Source of the DNA: Conchocele bisecta
Lineage: Eukaryota > Mollusca > Bivalvia > Lucinida > Thyasiridae
Direction: 5' to 3'
NCBI GenBank assembly: GCA_029237695.1
Contig: CM055272.1
Coordinates: 37,166,901 to 37,230,900 of the forward strand
Length of the DNA: 64,000 bases
Below the pieces are notes generated by a model. It was given only the letters and a program-made list of their open reading frames with translations, was not told the origin of the DNA and made no database searches. Of this stretch, positions 33,246 through 44,979 are shown one piece after another. The position numbers were made by a program, and so were the translations under genes. The stretch's first letter is position 1; every line of letters begins with the position of its first letter.

Positions 33246-34329
33246 GATGTGCTACAAATGGAAATAAACTAAACTTTATATAGATCAGCCTCAACTAATT
33301 ATACATGTACATGTACTTGCTTATTTTTAGAAAGACAACAATCCTGGGCATTGTTCCTTGAATGAAATTATGAGATTCTGTCGTCAATAAATTGATTACA
33401 CCTTATACATACATAGTTAACCTGTAGAATTGTTATTTTATGCCGAGTGTGTATATATTTATACATGTAATTTATATGACTGTAAATACATACATTTTTG
33501 TAGAAGTATCCGACGTACGGCTTCTTATGTCATTTGCGACTTGCATTTATGGATTGGTCTGCATATTCTTGACTAACTTTGTTTTCAAAATCATGCAATT
33601 TCATTGGAGCTCGGCCTCGTCCAATCAGATTTTGAGCACTTAACTACATAAGTAATTCTGCTAAATTTGGTATTCGTGAACTTGTAGTGTTAATGTCTGG
33701 AAATTGGTCATCATTAAAAGGAAGAAACTGTATTGATGAAACATAAGATTACCTGGGGCCTCATGGGCGCCACCATTAATCCAGTGTAAACAATGGACCA
33801 TGTGATCCCTTGTATCGCATTTAGAGGTGACATAATTACATGTACCGGTATATGTTCACAGTATAGCCACAAATTTGTTCAAATACAATGTACATGTATG
33901 TAATCCTTTTTTTCTCTTATTATTATTTTTATATATTCAGTTGCAAACACTGTAGATCCAGATGAGCCGGCTTATAACAAGCCGCCTCATCAGGATCTGT
34001 AGCTACAATAATCCGCCTCCGATATGTTATCTACGGCTACAATTTGACCCATTCAAAAAAATGTGAGCAACCGAAGTGCATACCCAGACCTGTTGCATGT
34101 AGGTCAAAATTTAGTAAACTGTATATTGTATACCTTGAAACAAATCATCTTTGATGTCGAACTGGTAAATTGCCCAAAATAATTGAATAGGGAAATCATT
34201 TTCCCATGGAAGCTATCTTTTCTCTTGTTGTTGTTCAACATTCAACATAGTGGTGGCAGGTGGGAGCACGCGATGGGTAATTTAACGATCGGGGTTCATC
34301 CTTACCGGAATCCCGACTGGAGACCTGGT
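33246..34329. other. AT-rich non-coding stretch
   Basis: Only short repeat traces are seen: GTACATGTACATG runs and a fragment at 33950-34015 (TGTAGATCCAGATGAGCCGG and inverted partner) from the GTGAAAGGGTTAA fold-back family. No conserved coding exon was recognised. Confidence 0.4.
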
Positions 34330-34615
34330 TTTGGCCCTCACATACATCTTTGGCAATTTGTATGTGACAGTTGAATCTGGTTATACCCCTTATGTGAGTA
34401 TTACATATGGTGTGGTATGGACCTGGCACCAGGTCACGTTATTCTAATTTCAGGGCTGAATATATTTGTTCTCGATGTAAATATTCCGTTCTGATTTTGG
34501 GATTTCCCCCCCAATGCAACAGGTTAAAATGGGATCGAACCCGTTTGCCCGGCCTTACATGACCTTAGCTGTTGATAGGCCGTTAAACACTAATAAACAA
34601 AACAAACAAACAACA
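34330..34615 (+). repeat. SINE S1
   Basis: GTATGGACCTGGCACCAGGT, TCTAATTTCAGGGCTGAATA, AATGGGATCGAACCCGTTTG and CTGTTGATAGGCCGTTAAAC, ending in an AAACAAACAAAC tail. Confidence 0.65.
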
Positions 34616-35055
34616 TTCAACATAACGAAATGAAGCTTTCAAATTTACAAGATATACATGTAAATGTCAGATAAACACCTTGAAATGGTAAAATAATCAA
34701 TTTCTGCATGTGTATGTTCTTTATTAATAATTTATTGATACAACTTTGACAGGTTTCTGTCGCTAACATATCAAACACGCCGGATAACTGATTGAAAAAA
34801 TCACTCTTCCATGCGTTACATTAAAAGAGATGGGGTTAAATTACTACCCTCGCGAGAGGTATGAAGCGGGGTAGCAAATTTGTTTCTACAGGATCTGCAG
34901 TGTTTGCAAACTGCTTTACTAGTTACAGACATTTCTATCAAGCCTTTTTCATCATAGTTGCCTCTAAGTTTTACTTGCTTTGATATCTAATAATCTTTAT
35001 AGCCATTTTGTCTGTGATCCACATGCAACGTATTGCCCATTTGCCAAAGGTTAAT
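34616..35055. other. Non-coding stretch
   Basis: AT-rich. A GAGGTATGAAGCGGGGTAGC segment at about 34855 is not matched elsewhere in the window. No gene is seen. Confidence 0.35.
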
Positions 35056-35411
35056 ATAGGAATGAATGGCCTTTTTGCGGAATTTATCGAGGTATAAACT
35101 TGGAAAAGTCGCGGGAATACTGGACGAAGGCCGGAAGGCCTCGTCCAGTATTCCCACGACTTTTCCAAGTTTATATCCCCGATAAATTCCACAAAAAGGC
35201 CATTCATTCCTTATAATTCCAGCATTTTAAATAAATTCATCAAGAAAATGTGTTTATTTTCCGTTTTCTTAAGAATTATTTTAACTGCGCCTCACGGTTA
35301 TGGAAAGTAGTTCGGCGTGGGAGTTTACTGGGATATAAATTTTGGACAGAGACTTGCTACGGGCCAATCAAATGTTAGGGAATTGTGTACATATTTTTGT
35401 GCTGGAATTAT
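35056..35411 (+). mobile_element. Fold-back MITE family H, full copy
   Basis: ATAGGAATGAATGGCC to GTGCTGGAATTAT, with the GGACGAAGGCCGGAAGGCCT palindrome centre and the tail AACTGCGCCTCACGGTTATG. Confidence 0.75.
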
Positions 35412-35879
35412 GACCGAATGTACAGTTTACCCATACCAACCTCCAACCATGCTGTTACATCATGTCAAACTGCCTTTATTATTTTGATTGGCCAATTAAT
35501 ATTACCTAACAATCTCCATCATTTTGACTGTTTGTCTCTATAATTGTGATTGGATGATTAAAACTAATTTTAATGTGATGATGAAAATTTGAAAACGTCC
35601 ACCATTTGACTGAATTATAATAAAATTTCCAATTGTTTTCTAGTTGATAGATGCACCGCCAAATATTCTGATTGGATAATGCACTGCCAAGGTATTAATA
35701 GAAATCAGAAAAGTATGGTGAACAGACATACAACATAAATAGTCTTGCATTTTCACTCGCAATTGAATGCCAGAAACAAATCATCTCGAGAAATTGTTAC
35801 TTCAAAATTGGTGGGTGGAAGGTTGGTGCAAGCGATGGGTAATTTAACGATCGGGGTTCATCCTTACCGGAATTCCGAC
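35412..35879. other. Non-coding stretch
   Basis: AT-rich, with several TTTTGATTGG / ATTGTGATTGGA motifs at 35490-35680 that suggest a decayed repeat. No gene is seen. Confidence 0.35.
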
Positions 35880-36215
35880 TGGAGACCTGGTTTGGCCCTC
35901 ACATACGTCCGAAGTTTGGCATTTTGTATGTGACAGTTGAATCTGGTTATACCCCTTATGTGAGTATTACGATTGTTCGTAATCCTATTTTAGGGGAAGG
36001 GGCCAAGTGACTTTGGTGTGGTATGGACCTGCCACCAGGTCAGGTTATTCTAATTTCTGGGCTGAATATATTGTATCTCGATGTAAATATTCAGTTCTGA
36101 TTTTGGAATTTTCCCCCCAATGCAGCAGGTTAAAATGGGATCAAACCCGTTTGCCTGGCCTTACATGACCTTAGCTGTTGATAGGCCGTTAAACACCAAT
36201 AAACAAACAAAACTT
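35880..36215 (+). repeat. SINE S1
   Basis: GTATGGACCTGCCACCAGGT, GGGATCAAACCCGTTTGCCT and GTTGATAGGCCGTTAAACAC with tail AATAAACAAACAAAAC. The upstream 120 bp (GCGATGGGTAATTTAACGAT) also matches 34265. Confidence 0.65.
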
Positions 36216-36337
36216 CAAAATTGTCTTATTTCTGAACAAAAAATAACAATGTCAGCACATTAGAATCATCTGCTATGGTGATTAATTCCGCTGTAAGGGT
36301 TAAAGGGCATATCGTTTTTTGTTTTTTTTTAAATACT

Positions 36338-36694
36338 AATAATTCCAGCACAAAAATATTTACACAATTCCCTAACATTTGATTGGTCCGTAGCAAGTCT
36401 CTGTCCAAAATTTATATCCCAGTAAACTCCAATGCCGAACTACTTTCAGTAACCGTCAGCCGCAGTTAAAATAATTCTTAAGAAAACGGAAAATAAACAC
36501 ATTTTCTTGATGAATTTATTTCAAATGCTGGAATTATAAGGAATGAATGGCCTTTTTGTGGAATTTATCGGGGATATAAACTTTGAAAAGTCGCGGGAAT
36601 ACTGGACGAGGCCTTCCGGCCTTCGTCCAGTATTCCCGCGACTTTTCCAAGTTTATACCCCGATAAATTCCACAAAAAGGCCATTCATTCCTAT
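36338..36694 (-). mobile_element. Fold-back MITE family H
   Basis: ATAATTCCAGCACAAAAATA to GGCCATTCATTCCTATAT, full length. Confidence 0.75.
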
Positions 36695-36775
36695 ATAAAA
36701 AATAAAAATGTGTAAAGTGGTTTATTTGAAGATATTTGATGATACTAGGACTGCTGGGTTGTTTCAATTTTCACC

Positions 36776-37073
36776 GATATCGCTTCATAAGTATCAGATT
36801 TTCAATCTTGTGTTCTGTATCTTGTTGAACACAACAAGATAGAAAATCTGATATGTACAGTGGAACCTCTCTAAACCGGACACCCTGGGAGGTCCCCAGG
36901 GTGTCTGGTTTAGAGATGTTCCTCTGTAGAGCGGGCATTTTATCATTCTTATACGTATTTGGATGCTTTGCAATCATGAATATGCATTATCATCTGAGAT
37001 GAATGACAAAGAAATCCATCAAAAATAAGATCACAGACGTTACCTGGGTGTTCAGTTTAGAGAGGTTCCAATG
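36776..37073. mobile_element. Short hairpin and a Tc1/mariner-like MITE
   Basis: 36790-36855 is an inverted repeat ATCAGATTTTCAATCTTGTG / CAAGATAGAAAATCTGAT. 36857-37073 is a MITE with ends CAGTGGAACCTCTCTAAACC and GTTTAGAGAGGTTCCAATG flanked by TA. Confidence 0.65.
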
Positions 37074-37762
37074 TATGTACCTACATGTATATGGGTGAAA
37101 CAACCGAGCGGTCCTAGTATTGTCATATATCTTCAATTAAACCACTTTACACAGGGCCATGATGAAAACACATTTTTATTTTTTATAGTATTTTTAAAAA
37201 AAAAATCCCGATATGCCCCTTTAAAGGTTACCACGATTGTGTGTTGGCTCAGCTCTGTTCTACTCTCTGTGTACACAAACGCGTTACCAGGGTATGCCAC
37301 AATATCTATTTTGATAATAAATTATATTTCATCTGTACTCGTCTTCGACATCTTGTTTATATTTACCAAGCAGAATCTACCATCATCACTGTCAGTGTGT
37401 CCTATGGCAGGATTTTGGTTTTCTGAACAAATTAACCCAAATTTTCTGTCTGCTACGCTTGGCCCAAATTTTCTGTCTGCAACGCTGGGCGACTTATAAG
37501 GAAAATTTGGGTTACCAAGAAATTTGGTTGTCCGGTTTGCGCAAATGGTAACGAGCACAATTCTCACCAATGCAGCTCGGGTTCGATCCTTGCCTGGGGT
37601 AGTATGTGCACATGTGTGCAGTCTGATCTGGGTCTACACTGTTTGTCATTCAGTCAGTGAACCATCTGTAAGGCTCCTAACAAACAGTATAGGTCCTTAT
37701 CAAACTGCAAGAGGGTCATAGCAGACCGAACTGTTCACAATCACCCCATATCTCCAGTCACT
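37074..37762. other. Non-coding stretch with a tRNA-like segment
   Basis: 37545-37600 reads GGTAACGAGCACAATTCTCA then CTCGGGTTCGATCCTTGCC, a B-box-bearing SINE trace. TTTTCTGTCTGCTACGCTTG is duplicated at 37440-37490. No gene is seen. Confidence 0.4.
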
Positions 37763-38032
37763 ATAGGAATGAATGGCCTTTTTGTGGAATTTATCGGGGT
37801 ATAAACTTGGAAAAGTCGCGGGAATACTGGACGAAGGCCGGAAGGCCTCGTCCAGTATTCCTGCGACTTTTCCAAGTTTATATCCCCGATAAATTCAACA
37901 AAAATGCCATTCATTCCTTATAATTCCAGCATTTGAAATAAATTCATCAAGAAAATGTGTTTATTTTCCGTTTTCTTAAGAATTATTTTAACTGCGCCTC
38001 ACGGTTATGGAAAGTAGTTCGGCGTGGGAGTT
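37763..38032 (+). mobile_element. Family H MITE, 3' truncated
   Basis: ATAGGAATGAATGGCC to GGCGTGGGAGTTTA, where homology stops before the ACTGGGATATAAATTTTGG tail. Confidence 0.7.
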
Positions 38033-38099
38033 TAGTCGCATACAAGTTCTGACCATATTGACAGTAAAGTAATTTCAATAAAACTTACATGTACTAACA

Positions 38100-38620
38100 A
38101 TTATTGTTTGCCCTAGTTTATCAGTTTCTCGACAAATGGAAGCTCAGCATTTCGTCACAATATGTACAACGTTATATTTATAACCAAAGGTCACGCCTTG
38201 TAAGTTCACGAGACACACCATGCTACCAAGTGTGCATGCTCGATTCAGTGTCAAACCAACAATCACATCATAGTATCGCAATTCAAGAGTGTTTAGAGGC
38301 GGCGCTACAGTCACACGAACATGTCCACGTGACAGGGCAGGCCAAACAATAAAATAGTCATAATAAAATATTGAATTTTTAATGAACTACATAAACATTC
38401 AGTATATGAACTATAAATATTATATACTAGCCAGCTAGGTCGAGAGGTCAACTGTAGAGCCATTTGTGATCCTAGAATAGTATGCAGTAACTGGCTTATA
38501 CTAGGTGGCCGTGGCCCACATGTCGCGCCTGCCGAGGCTTTGATAACATACTGAAAAACTTTAACCAAAAACTTTAACTCGGACGCATATATTTACATAC
38601 GCCACTGTGCCGACTATCAA
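38100..38620. repeat. Repeat shared with 27690-28070, then a short family B copy
   Basis: 38100-38420 matches 27690-28070, including the ATTGAATTTTTAATGAACTA inverted block. 38521-38620 starts TGTCGCGCCTGCCGAGGCTT and ends near GTGCCGACTATC, a truncated reverse family B element. Confidence 0.5.
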
Positions 38621-38934
38621 AAACCAACTAAGTGGGGATGGTGCAGTGATTTGACCAATATTTTGGTGATGGGTAGGTATCTAACATCATGGCATGTGGT
38701 TACTACAACATTCTGAACATGTATTCTATTCTGCACAAACACAGTTTTATCGATCAAGCCTGATAAATTTGATTTAGAGTCAAAATCAGCAAGTTTGATT
38801 GGCTGAGACGGAGCTGTGCTCAGTTTTAGCCAATCAAACAGCCTGATTTTGGGTATATATTTGGAGAACGTGCTCAGAATATGTTAGTCACAGGTCCTGG
38901 TACCATGCTTATAAAACACTCCCAAGCTAATTCT
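38621..38934. repeat. Hairpin repeat
   Basis: TTTGATTGGCTGAGACGGAG and its partner CTCAGTTTTAGCCAATCAAA (38794-38842) form a stem-loop like those at 51730 and 51880. Confidence 0.5.
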
Positions 38935-39390
38935 CAAAGAAAAGTAACTCTTCGCATGCTGAGAAATTTGTGGGCTATAAATAGTTAAAAAATAGCAGAC
39001 AATTCATTGCATTTTCATTTATTTTCCCCTATAAATGTCATTAATTCGTCTTCATTAGAATCGAGTCCTCCAGACAGAGGAATTAATAAACATACTCGTA
39101 ATTTGTTGGATGCTACTTTCACCGCTAGCGCACAGGTTGAAGTAACGGACCGAGGTATATAAATACATTAAATATGCCTAAAAGCATCAATAAATGAAAA
39201 CAAAATGAGCTAACAATTTTTTTTTTTACCCCCAATAGAGTATAAGGTGGGGGAGGGGGGTAAAAAAAAAAAAGTTTTTAGCATTATTTTTTTTTGTCAT
39301 TTATTAATGCTTTTAGGCATATTTAATGTATTTATAGACCTCGGTCCGTTACTTCAACCTGTGCTCTAGCATGCAAAGAGTTAAACAATT
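38935..39390. mobile_element. TAACTCTTTGCATGC MITE carrying a CACAGGTTGAAG MITE
   Basis: The host element (as at 31576) is interrupted at 39131-39363 by a second copy of the MITE at 1269. The 8-bp flanks CGCTAGCG and CTCTAGCA match at six positions. The intact host copy reads CCGCTAGCATGC here. Confidence 0.75.
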
Positions 39391-40069
39391 GAATGAGCTG
39401 TAGCCGATTTCACCAAAATTGCAAAGTATACTTATCTTGCTAAGTATTCTTTGAAGGAGAAGTTTTAGTTTAAACATATTTTATTGCTCTAAATTTACAA
39501 TGTAACTTTACAGTTAATAAATACAGGTTAATTTAGAAGAGCAAACGGGTTGGGCTACAAGTTTTAGCAACATTAGTTACTGTGAGCCCGTCCCAAGTTA
39601 CAGCCCGTCCCAAGAGAAGTTTTAAATTTATGCATTTAATTTTTTATTTAAAGGAGATCTAACAAGATTCTGTTTTCACGATACGCTTATGTATTCATCA
39701 TTTATATATCGAATAAAACAAATTTCACAGTAATCCGACCAGTATGTGCCATTCTTTTACGACCAGTATGTGCCATTCTTTTACGGATTTCATATTCCGG
39801 ACAGCCAGTTTTTCCAGCCTTCACTGCATGACTAACTTATTTTGCTTACCACAGTTATTTCCCTTTTCGGTCACATGGGCATATGACGTATCAGTAGTAC
39901 TTCCAAAATGTATGCATAATACGATTATTACACGTAATAGTCCAACAGACTACTTAGAACTCCAGTTTATTAGAGCGCTGATATAACTAGATTGGTCAGT
40001 AAGCTGATATAACTAGATATGTAAAATTTTCCAAGTGTGTGGGCTTGTGACATTGACTCTGGGCTTAGC
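39391..40069. other. Non-coding stretch with a partial family G copy
   Basis: 39401-39480 is the left end of family G (TAGCCGATTTCACC). A short direct repeat GACCAGTATGTGCCATTCTT lies at 39738-39782. No gene is seen. Confidence 0.45.
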
Positions 40070-41010
40070 GGGGGCAGCACGAACGTGAATGCGAAGCAGA
40101 TCCGAGCAAGGAAATAGAAGTTATAACCGATTCCTCTGATGTTAAGTTTTGTAAAGAGACTAAGTATGTGATCTTGACCTTGGGATCAGCGGGGATATGT
40201 CACAGCATGTTAGAGGAATGCATGCATGAAATATTCAGAATTTTAGATGAAGTTATAACATAGTTCTCTGATGTTAAGTTTTGTAAAGAGACCATGTATT
40301 TGACCTTGACCTTGGGATCAGCGGGGGTTGGACGGTTTGGTACAGCATGTTATAGAGCCTTACAGGAATGCATGTGTGAAATATTAAGCATTTTAGATGA
40401 AGGAAATAGAAGTTATAACAATATTTCTCTGATGTTAAGTTTTGTAAAAAGACTAAGTATTTGACCTTGACCAAGGGATCAGCGGGGGTTAAACGGTCGT
40501 GGATTTGGCACAGCATGGTAGTAGAGCCTTACAGGAATGCATGTGTGAAATATTAAGCATTTTAGATGAAGTTATAACACTACTTCTCTGATGTTAAGTT
40601 TTGTAAAGAGACTAAGTATTTGACCTTGACCTTGGGATCAGCGGGGGTTGGACGGTCGTGGATTTGGCACAGCATGGTAGTAGAGCCTTACAGGGATGCA
40701 AGTGTGAAATATTAAGCATTTTAGATGAAGGAAACAGAAGTTATAACAATATTTCTCTGATGTTAAGTTTTGTAAAGAGACTAAGTATTTGACCTTGACC
40801 ATGGGATCAGCGGGGGTTGGACGGTCGTGGATTTGGCACAGCATGGTAGTAGTCTTACAGGAATGCATGTGTGAAATATTAGGCATTTTAGATGAAGGAA
40901 ATAGAAGTTATAACAATATTTCTCATATGTTAAGTTTACGGACGGACGCCCGGACGGACGGACAACCAGACTCCAGTATACCCCCCCCACAACTCGTTGC
41001 GGGGGGTATA
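40070..41010 (-). mobile_element. Family C element, reverse copy
   Basis: Ends ACTCGTTGCGGGGGGTAT at 41010, the complement of the 15397 start. It holds about five units of about 165 bp with ACCTTGGGATCAGCGGGGGT and GATGTTAAGTTTTGTAAAGA. Confidence 0.7.
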
Positions 41011-42473
41011 AATATATGTGACCCTAGCATTACTGTCAAAAATATAAGAATGACCTAGTTACAAACTACATACTGAAATGCGACAGTGGGTGACAAAATG
41101 GACATACTGTGCAATTTTCAGCAGCTGTAGGATACCGATCTGTATATACATGTATTTATACTTACATCGTCAGGCTAATATCTATGGTTTCCCCGATAGT
41201 ACTTATATAATGCTTCATCAGACGGGCAACAGAGTAGACACTTATCAGAGCTGAGAGATGCATAGATGGATCTGGTGCTATGCTGGTTAAACTGTCATAA
41301 CGCCATTCATATATGCCATTGTCCACTTACAATGAAACAATGCTGTACATGGGGTCAATTAAGGAAAGCCCGGGGTGACAGCAGTGGGAAAATTAATCGT
41401 TCTAATTGCCATGGGGGGTGAGGTGTTGTTTGAAGATTGTGTCAACATCCGCTGTACACTACGACTGAGAAGGTGCAATAAGCCAAACATAACACGGGGC
41501 TTATAGGGCGTTTGCGACCAGTGTAGATCCAGTTCAGCCTGTACATCCGCACAGTCTGAACAGGATCTGCACTTTTTCAATAAAACACACCAACATGCAA
41601 CCTAGATCGTATTTAGACTACATGAGTGTTATATTTGATTAGGACCTAAACTGGTTACAAATCACACAAACCCCATTTCTCCAGTCACAGCCACATATAG
41701 GACCATGCTTCGACGTAACCCCATTTGGCAAAACAACAATTTTATGCTGGAAAACATCTTTAGTTTTTAACATCAAGTCCAACCATTTTCTATTTATTTG
41801 AAACAAGTCAGTAGGAAAATAGATTAGAAATAGAAAAGAATAAACTGTATATGTGAAAATTCAATATATACTTTGAATTCTTTTTATCTGTCAACGAACA
41901 AAATATGTGATTCAGTTATATTTTAGTATTCGAAAACAGAATTTACAGAAATATAAGCGGGTGCACATTCAAGTTACACAAGTTTAGTCCTGCAATATAA
42001 CATTCATCCATGTGTAAAAACAAACACATGAAGATTGGATGTTCGGAACTGTAGAAAGCACATTCATTCGGCTTATATTTAAGGGTGGAAATTGGCTAGA
42101 ACACCTTCCATTCCCGGTGTAGAAAGCACCCTGATGTGCACAGTGTATCTATTCTACCATGTCTGTCAAATTAGACTCAACCAATCAGCTTGGCATAGGT
42201 GTGGCCTCGCAGATTCAATATACACCTGCTGCATTATTGTTGACATCCGTTTGAACGTAGCTTCACACGTTAGTCACTGACTAGGACAGATAAACAAAAT
42301 GGATTCAACCAATTAGCATAGAATAGGTGTGGCTTCATTGAATTCAGAAGACACCTGTCCCAAGATCCACTTCCCTATTTGCCTGCGGTCAAATCATCGG
42401 TTAAGTTGTTTGGTATGCCAAACTATTAATGACCTCCGGCGGCATCCGTTTGAACATAATATCAGGGGGCCGT
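41011..42473. other. Non-coding stretch
   Basis: 41500-41700 contains pieces of the ACCAGTGTAGATCC / CATTTCTCCAGTCACAGCC family. Two similar segments CAACCAATCAGCTTGGCATA and CAACCAATTAGCATAGAATA lie at 42178 and 42307. No conserved coding exon was recognised. Confidence 0.4.
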
Positions 42474-42713
42474 TTCACTAAACTAGCCATCGTACGACTG
42501 AAATGTTCGTAAGTGCAAAATTATGACAGTCTGTAAATTTCACATTAACAATGTTTTCTTGTAAACATTTATTGGATTTACATTTATTGAGCATAGGCTA
42601 CATATGCAGTCTATGGTCAATAAATGTAAATCCATAAATTGAAATTTCCAAACGATCCTAAATTTGCACTTACGAACATTTTAGTTGTAAGAAGTTTAGT
42701 GAAACGTGACCCA
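42474..42713. mobile_element. MITE with GGGCCCGTTTCACTAAA termini
   Basis: GGGGGCCGTTTCACTAAACT to AGTTTAGTGAAACGTGACCC, with a central palindrome TTTACATTTATTGAGCATAG. Copies at 48022-48240 and 52193-52422. Confidence 0.75.
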
Positions 42714-43051
42714 GGTTACATAAAATGAAAATCACAATTCTGATATACCACAATAATACTTTACATGTATGTTTGGAGTTGGACATAGTTGATTACACAA
42801 GAGTACATGTATCATGCATATTTAATAGGTTACATGTACACACAATGTAAATCGCATCCAGTGGAACCTTGATATCTAAACCGGGCATACAGGTGTTCCC
42901 CTGAAATACAGGTATATGCACACTCCAAAACATGTATGCAATCAAGTACAACAATTGTAAGTACAGATCCATTGTGGTCAAACTTGCACAAATTAAATTT
43001 TTGAGATGTTTTTACTGTATTTGTGATGTCCGCCTAATTGTTTATTACAAA

Positions 43052-43275
43052 ATGGCATTTTGTACAACATTACACAACCTTGTACATTGACACCTCTCAA
43101 CACAAGACACCCTGTTTGTCCCTGTTTGCATTTTGTACAACATTACGCAACCTTGTACATTGGCACTTCTCAACACAAGACACCCCGTTTGTCCCTGTTT
43201 GCAAACAGGGACAAACAGGGTGTCTTGTGTTGAGAAGTGCCAATGTACAAGGTTGCGTAATGTTGTACAAAATGA
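43052..43275. repeat. Three-armed 75-bp repeat: two direct arms and one inverted
   Basis: 43052-43126 and 43128-43201 are direct copies (ATTTTGTACAACATTACRCA ... GTTTGTCCCTGTTTG). 43202-43275 is the exact inverse of the second with one mismatch seen, giving a 148-bp palindrome with essentially no loop. A partial inverted arm recurs at 43655-43710. Confidence 0.85.
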
Positions 43276-43925
43276 GTGCCCTTCTCACCAATGCCATAGT
43301 CCGTGAATGTGACCACGGCGGCTCACAGCTGCTGTGTTGTTGTTGTTGTCATTGTTTCCTAGGGCATGTAGCCATACGTCTTCAACAAGTCCGATCGACA
43401 CAAGCGGCAACACACATACACGGCGCACCAATGTCTTGAATTCTTCATTGTCCCTGAAGGCTGTTACATATTTTACTGATAGTGTTGATCTTGTCCGATA
43501 CTGGACACATGCGAATTTATAATTAAATATGTATGTAACGCACTTTTAGCCCAGCAGTATACCCAACATACAGGTAAGTCGAAGGTGTGACAGTCAAATG
43601 TTGGGAAAGTGAGACAGTCTAAACAGATCAAAAATCAAAATGTTGGGAAAGTGAGATACAACCGTACAAGGTTGAGTAATGTTGTACAAAATGAGCGCCC
43701 TTCTCACCAATGCAGGCCGAGTGTCAAAATAAAATGTTTTTTCAAAATCTGACAAATGCTGACAGACACTGCCGATCCTAAATGAGACGTTTGAATTGTA
43801 TCTGGTTGAAATGGCGAAGCCTTTGAAAATGTGAAAAGTTTTGTTTTGTGTAAAAATTTCTCAATAAGAGCACAAAGGAATCATCTTCCATGGAGACACA
43901 TCTTATCTGCTGATAAATGGTTCTT
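43276..43925. other. Non-coding stretch
   Basis: Contains a TGTTGTTGTTGT run at 43336 and the partial palindrome arm at 43655-43710 (CGTACAAGGTTGAGTAATGT). No gene is seen. Confidence 0.4.
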
Positions 43926-44817
43926 TAACTCTTCCTACGCTGTTGACGGAAACTGCCGTCTGCTGTCATTTTTGCTTTAATCTACGCTGAACTAAATGTT
44001 GCCGTCTGCTGGAAATGTTTTATTTTCAATATTTCTCGACAAAAAGCTGGTTTTGACAGCACATGAGAATCGTCTCCAGTGGAGACGATTCTCATGTGCT
44101 GTCAAAACCAGTTTTTTGTTAAGAATTAAAGCAAAAATGAAAAACAGCAGACGGCAATTTCCGTCAACAGCGTAGGAAGGGTTAAACTATTCATAACACT
44201 CCACACGAGTCTGTTAACTTTTACAATGCTGGAAATAAATAGTCATCTGCTGCATTGTTAATATTTGTCTTACTTATTGTAAAAAACATGTTTTGGCAGC
44301 ACATAATAATCATCTCCAATGGAAACATATTTTGCTGCGAAATACTGAAACTAGCAAACTTCAGCAGACGACAAAATTTTAATTCAGCATTCATATTAAC
44401 ACTTTCCCCCCTAAGTAACGGAAATGGATATTTCCATGTTATTCTTCAGACTGTTCCATTGATCAGAAAGGGGTGTCGTTTTTAGAAATAAGAAAGTATC
44501 CACAAACGGTGCAGATTGTGATGAGACGGCTCGTTACGAGCCGGCTCATCTGGATCTACACTGTTTACAAACATTATGACAGAGGTCTGTAGTGTTGAAA
44601 GGGTTAAGCCTTAGACGGCCGAGCACGAAAATTGTCGTCAGCTGTTGCTTTGTATTTTGCCTTCTTTCTCAATAAAAACGTGGTTTGACAGCACTTTAGA
44701 ATAATTTCCATTGGAAATGATTCCAAAATGCAGTCAAAGCATGTTTTTGATGAGAAAAATCTAAAATAAAAAATAAACAGCAGACAACAAAATTTAATTC
44801 AGCAGTGTTAGGGTTAA
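43926..44817. repeat. Cluster of fold-back MITEs just downstream of GATD3
   Basis: 43926-44186 (arms CTTCCTACGCTGTTGACGGA; hairpin GAGAATCGTCTCCAGTGGAG), 44213-44403 and 44603-44817 are family J. 44397-44605 is the GTGAAAGGGTTAA family with GGCTCGTTACGAGCC. The last one ends 34 bp from the GATD3 stop codon. Confidence 0.65.
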
Positions 44818-44850
44818 AGGTTTAACCGACAGCCAGTCCATATTTTTGCC

Positions 44851-44979
44851 CTATTTTTTCACCATGTTTAACACACCCGTGACCATCTGCCCCACACTGT
44901 CGTATATCTCGTGGAAGGCCCCTTCGTACATGAATGCCGCCGACGTCACCAGTTTGTTTTTCGAGTCCACATGTGCTTC
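44851..44979 (-). CDS. GATD3: GATD3 exon 7 and stop
   Basis: Acceptor CTGACTCCAG; 42 codons ([42 protein letters not shown]) and TAG at 44853-44851. Confidence 0.93.
   Translation of the reverse strand, partial: EAHVDSKNKLVTSAAFMYEGAFHEIYDSVGQMVTGVLNMVKK

Noticed and set aside
43334..43522. Leucine-rich 62-residue frame resembling a signal peptide
   Set aside because: The leucines come from a TGT repeat and no further coding features follow.
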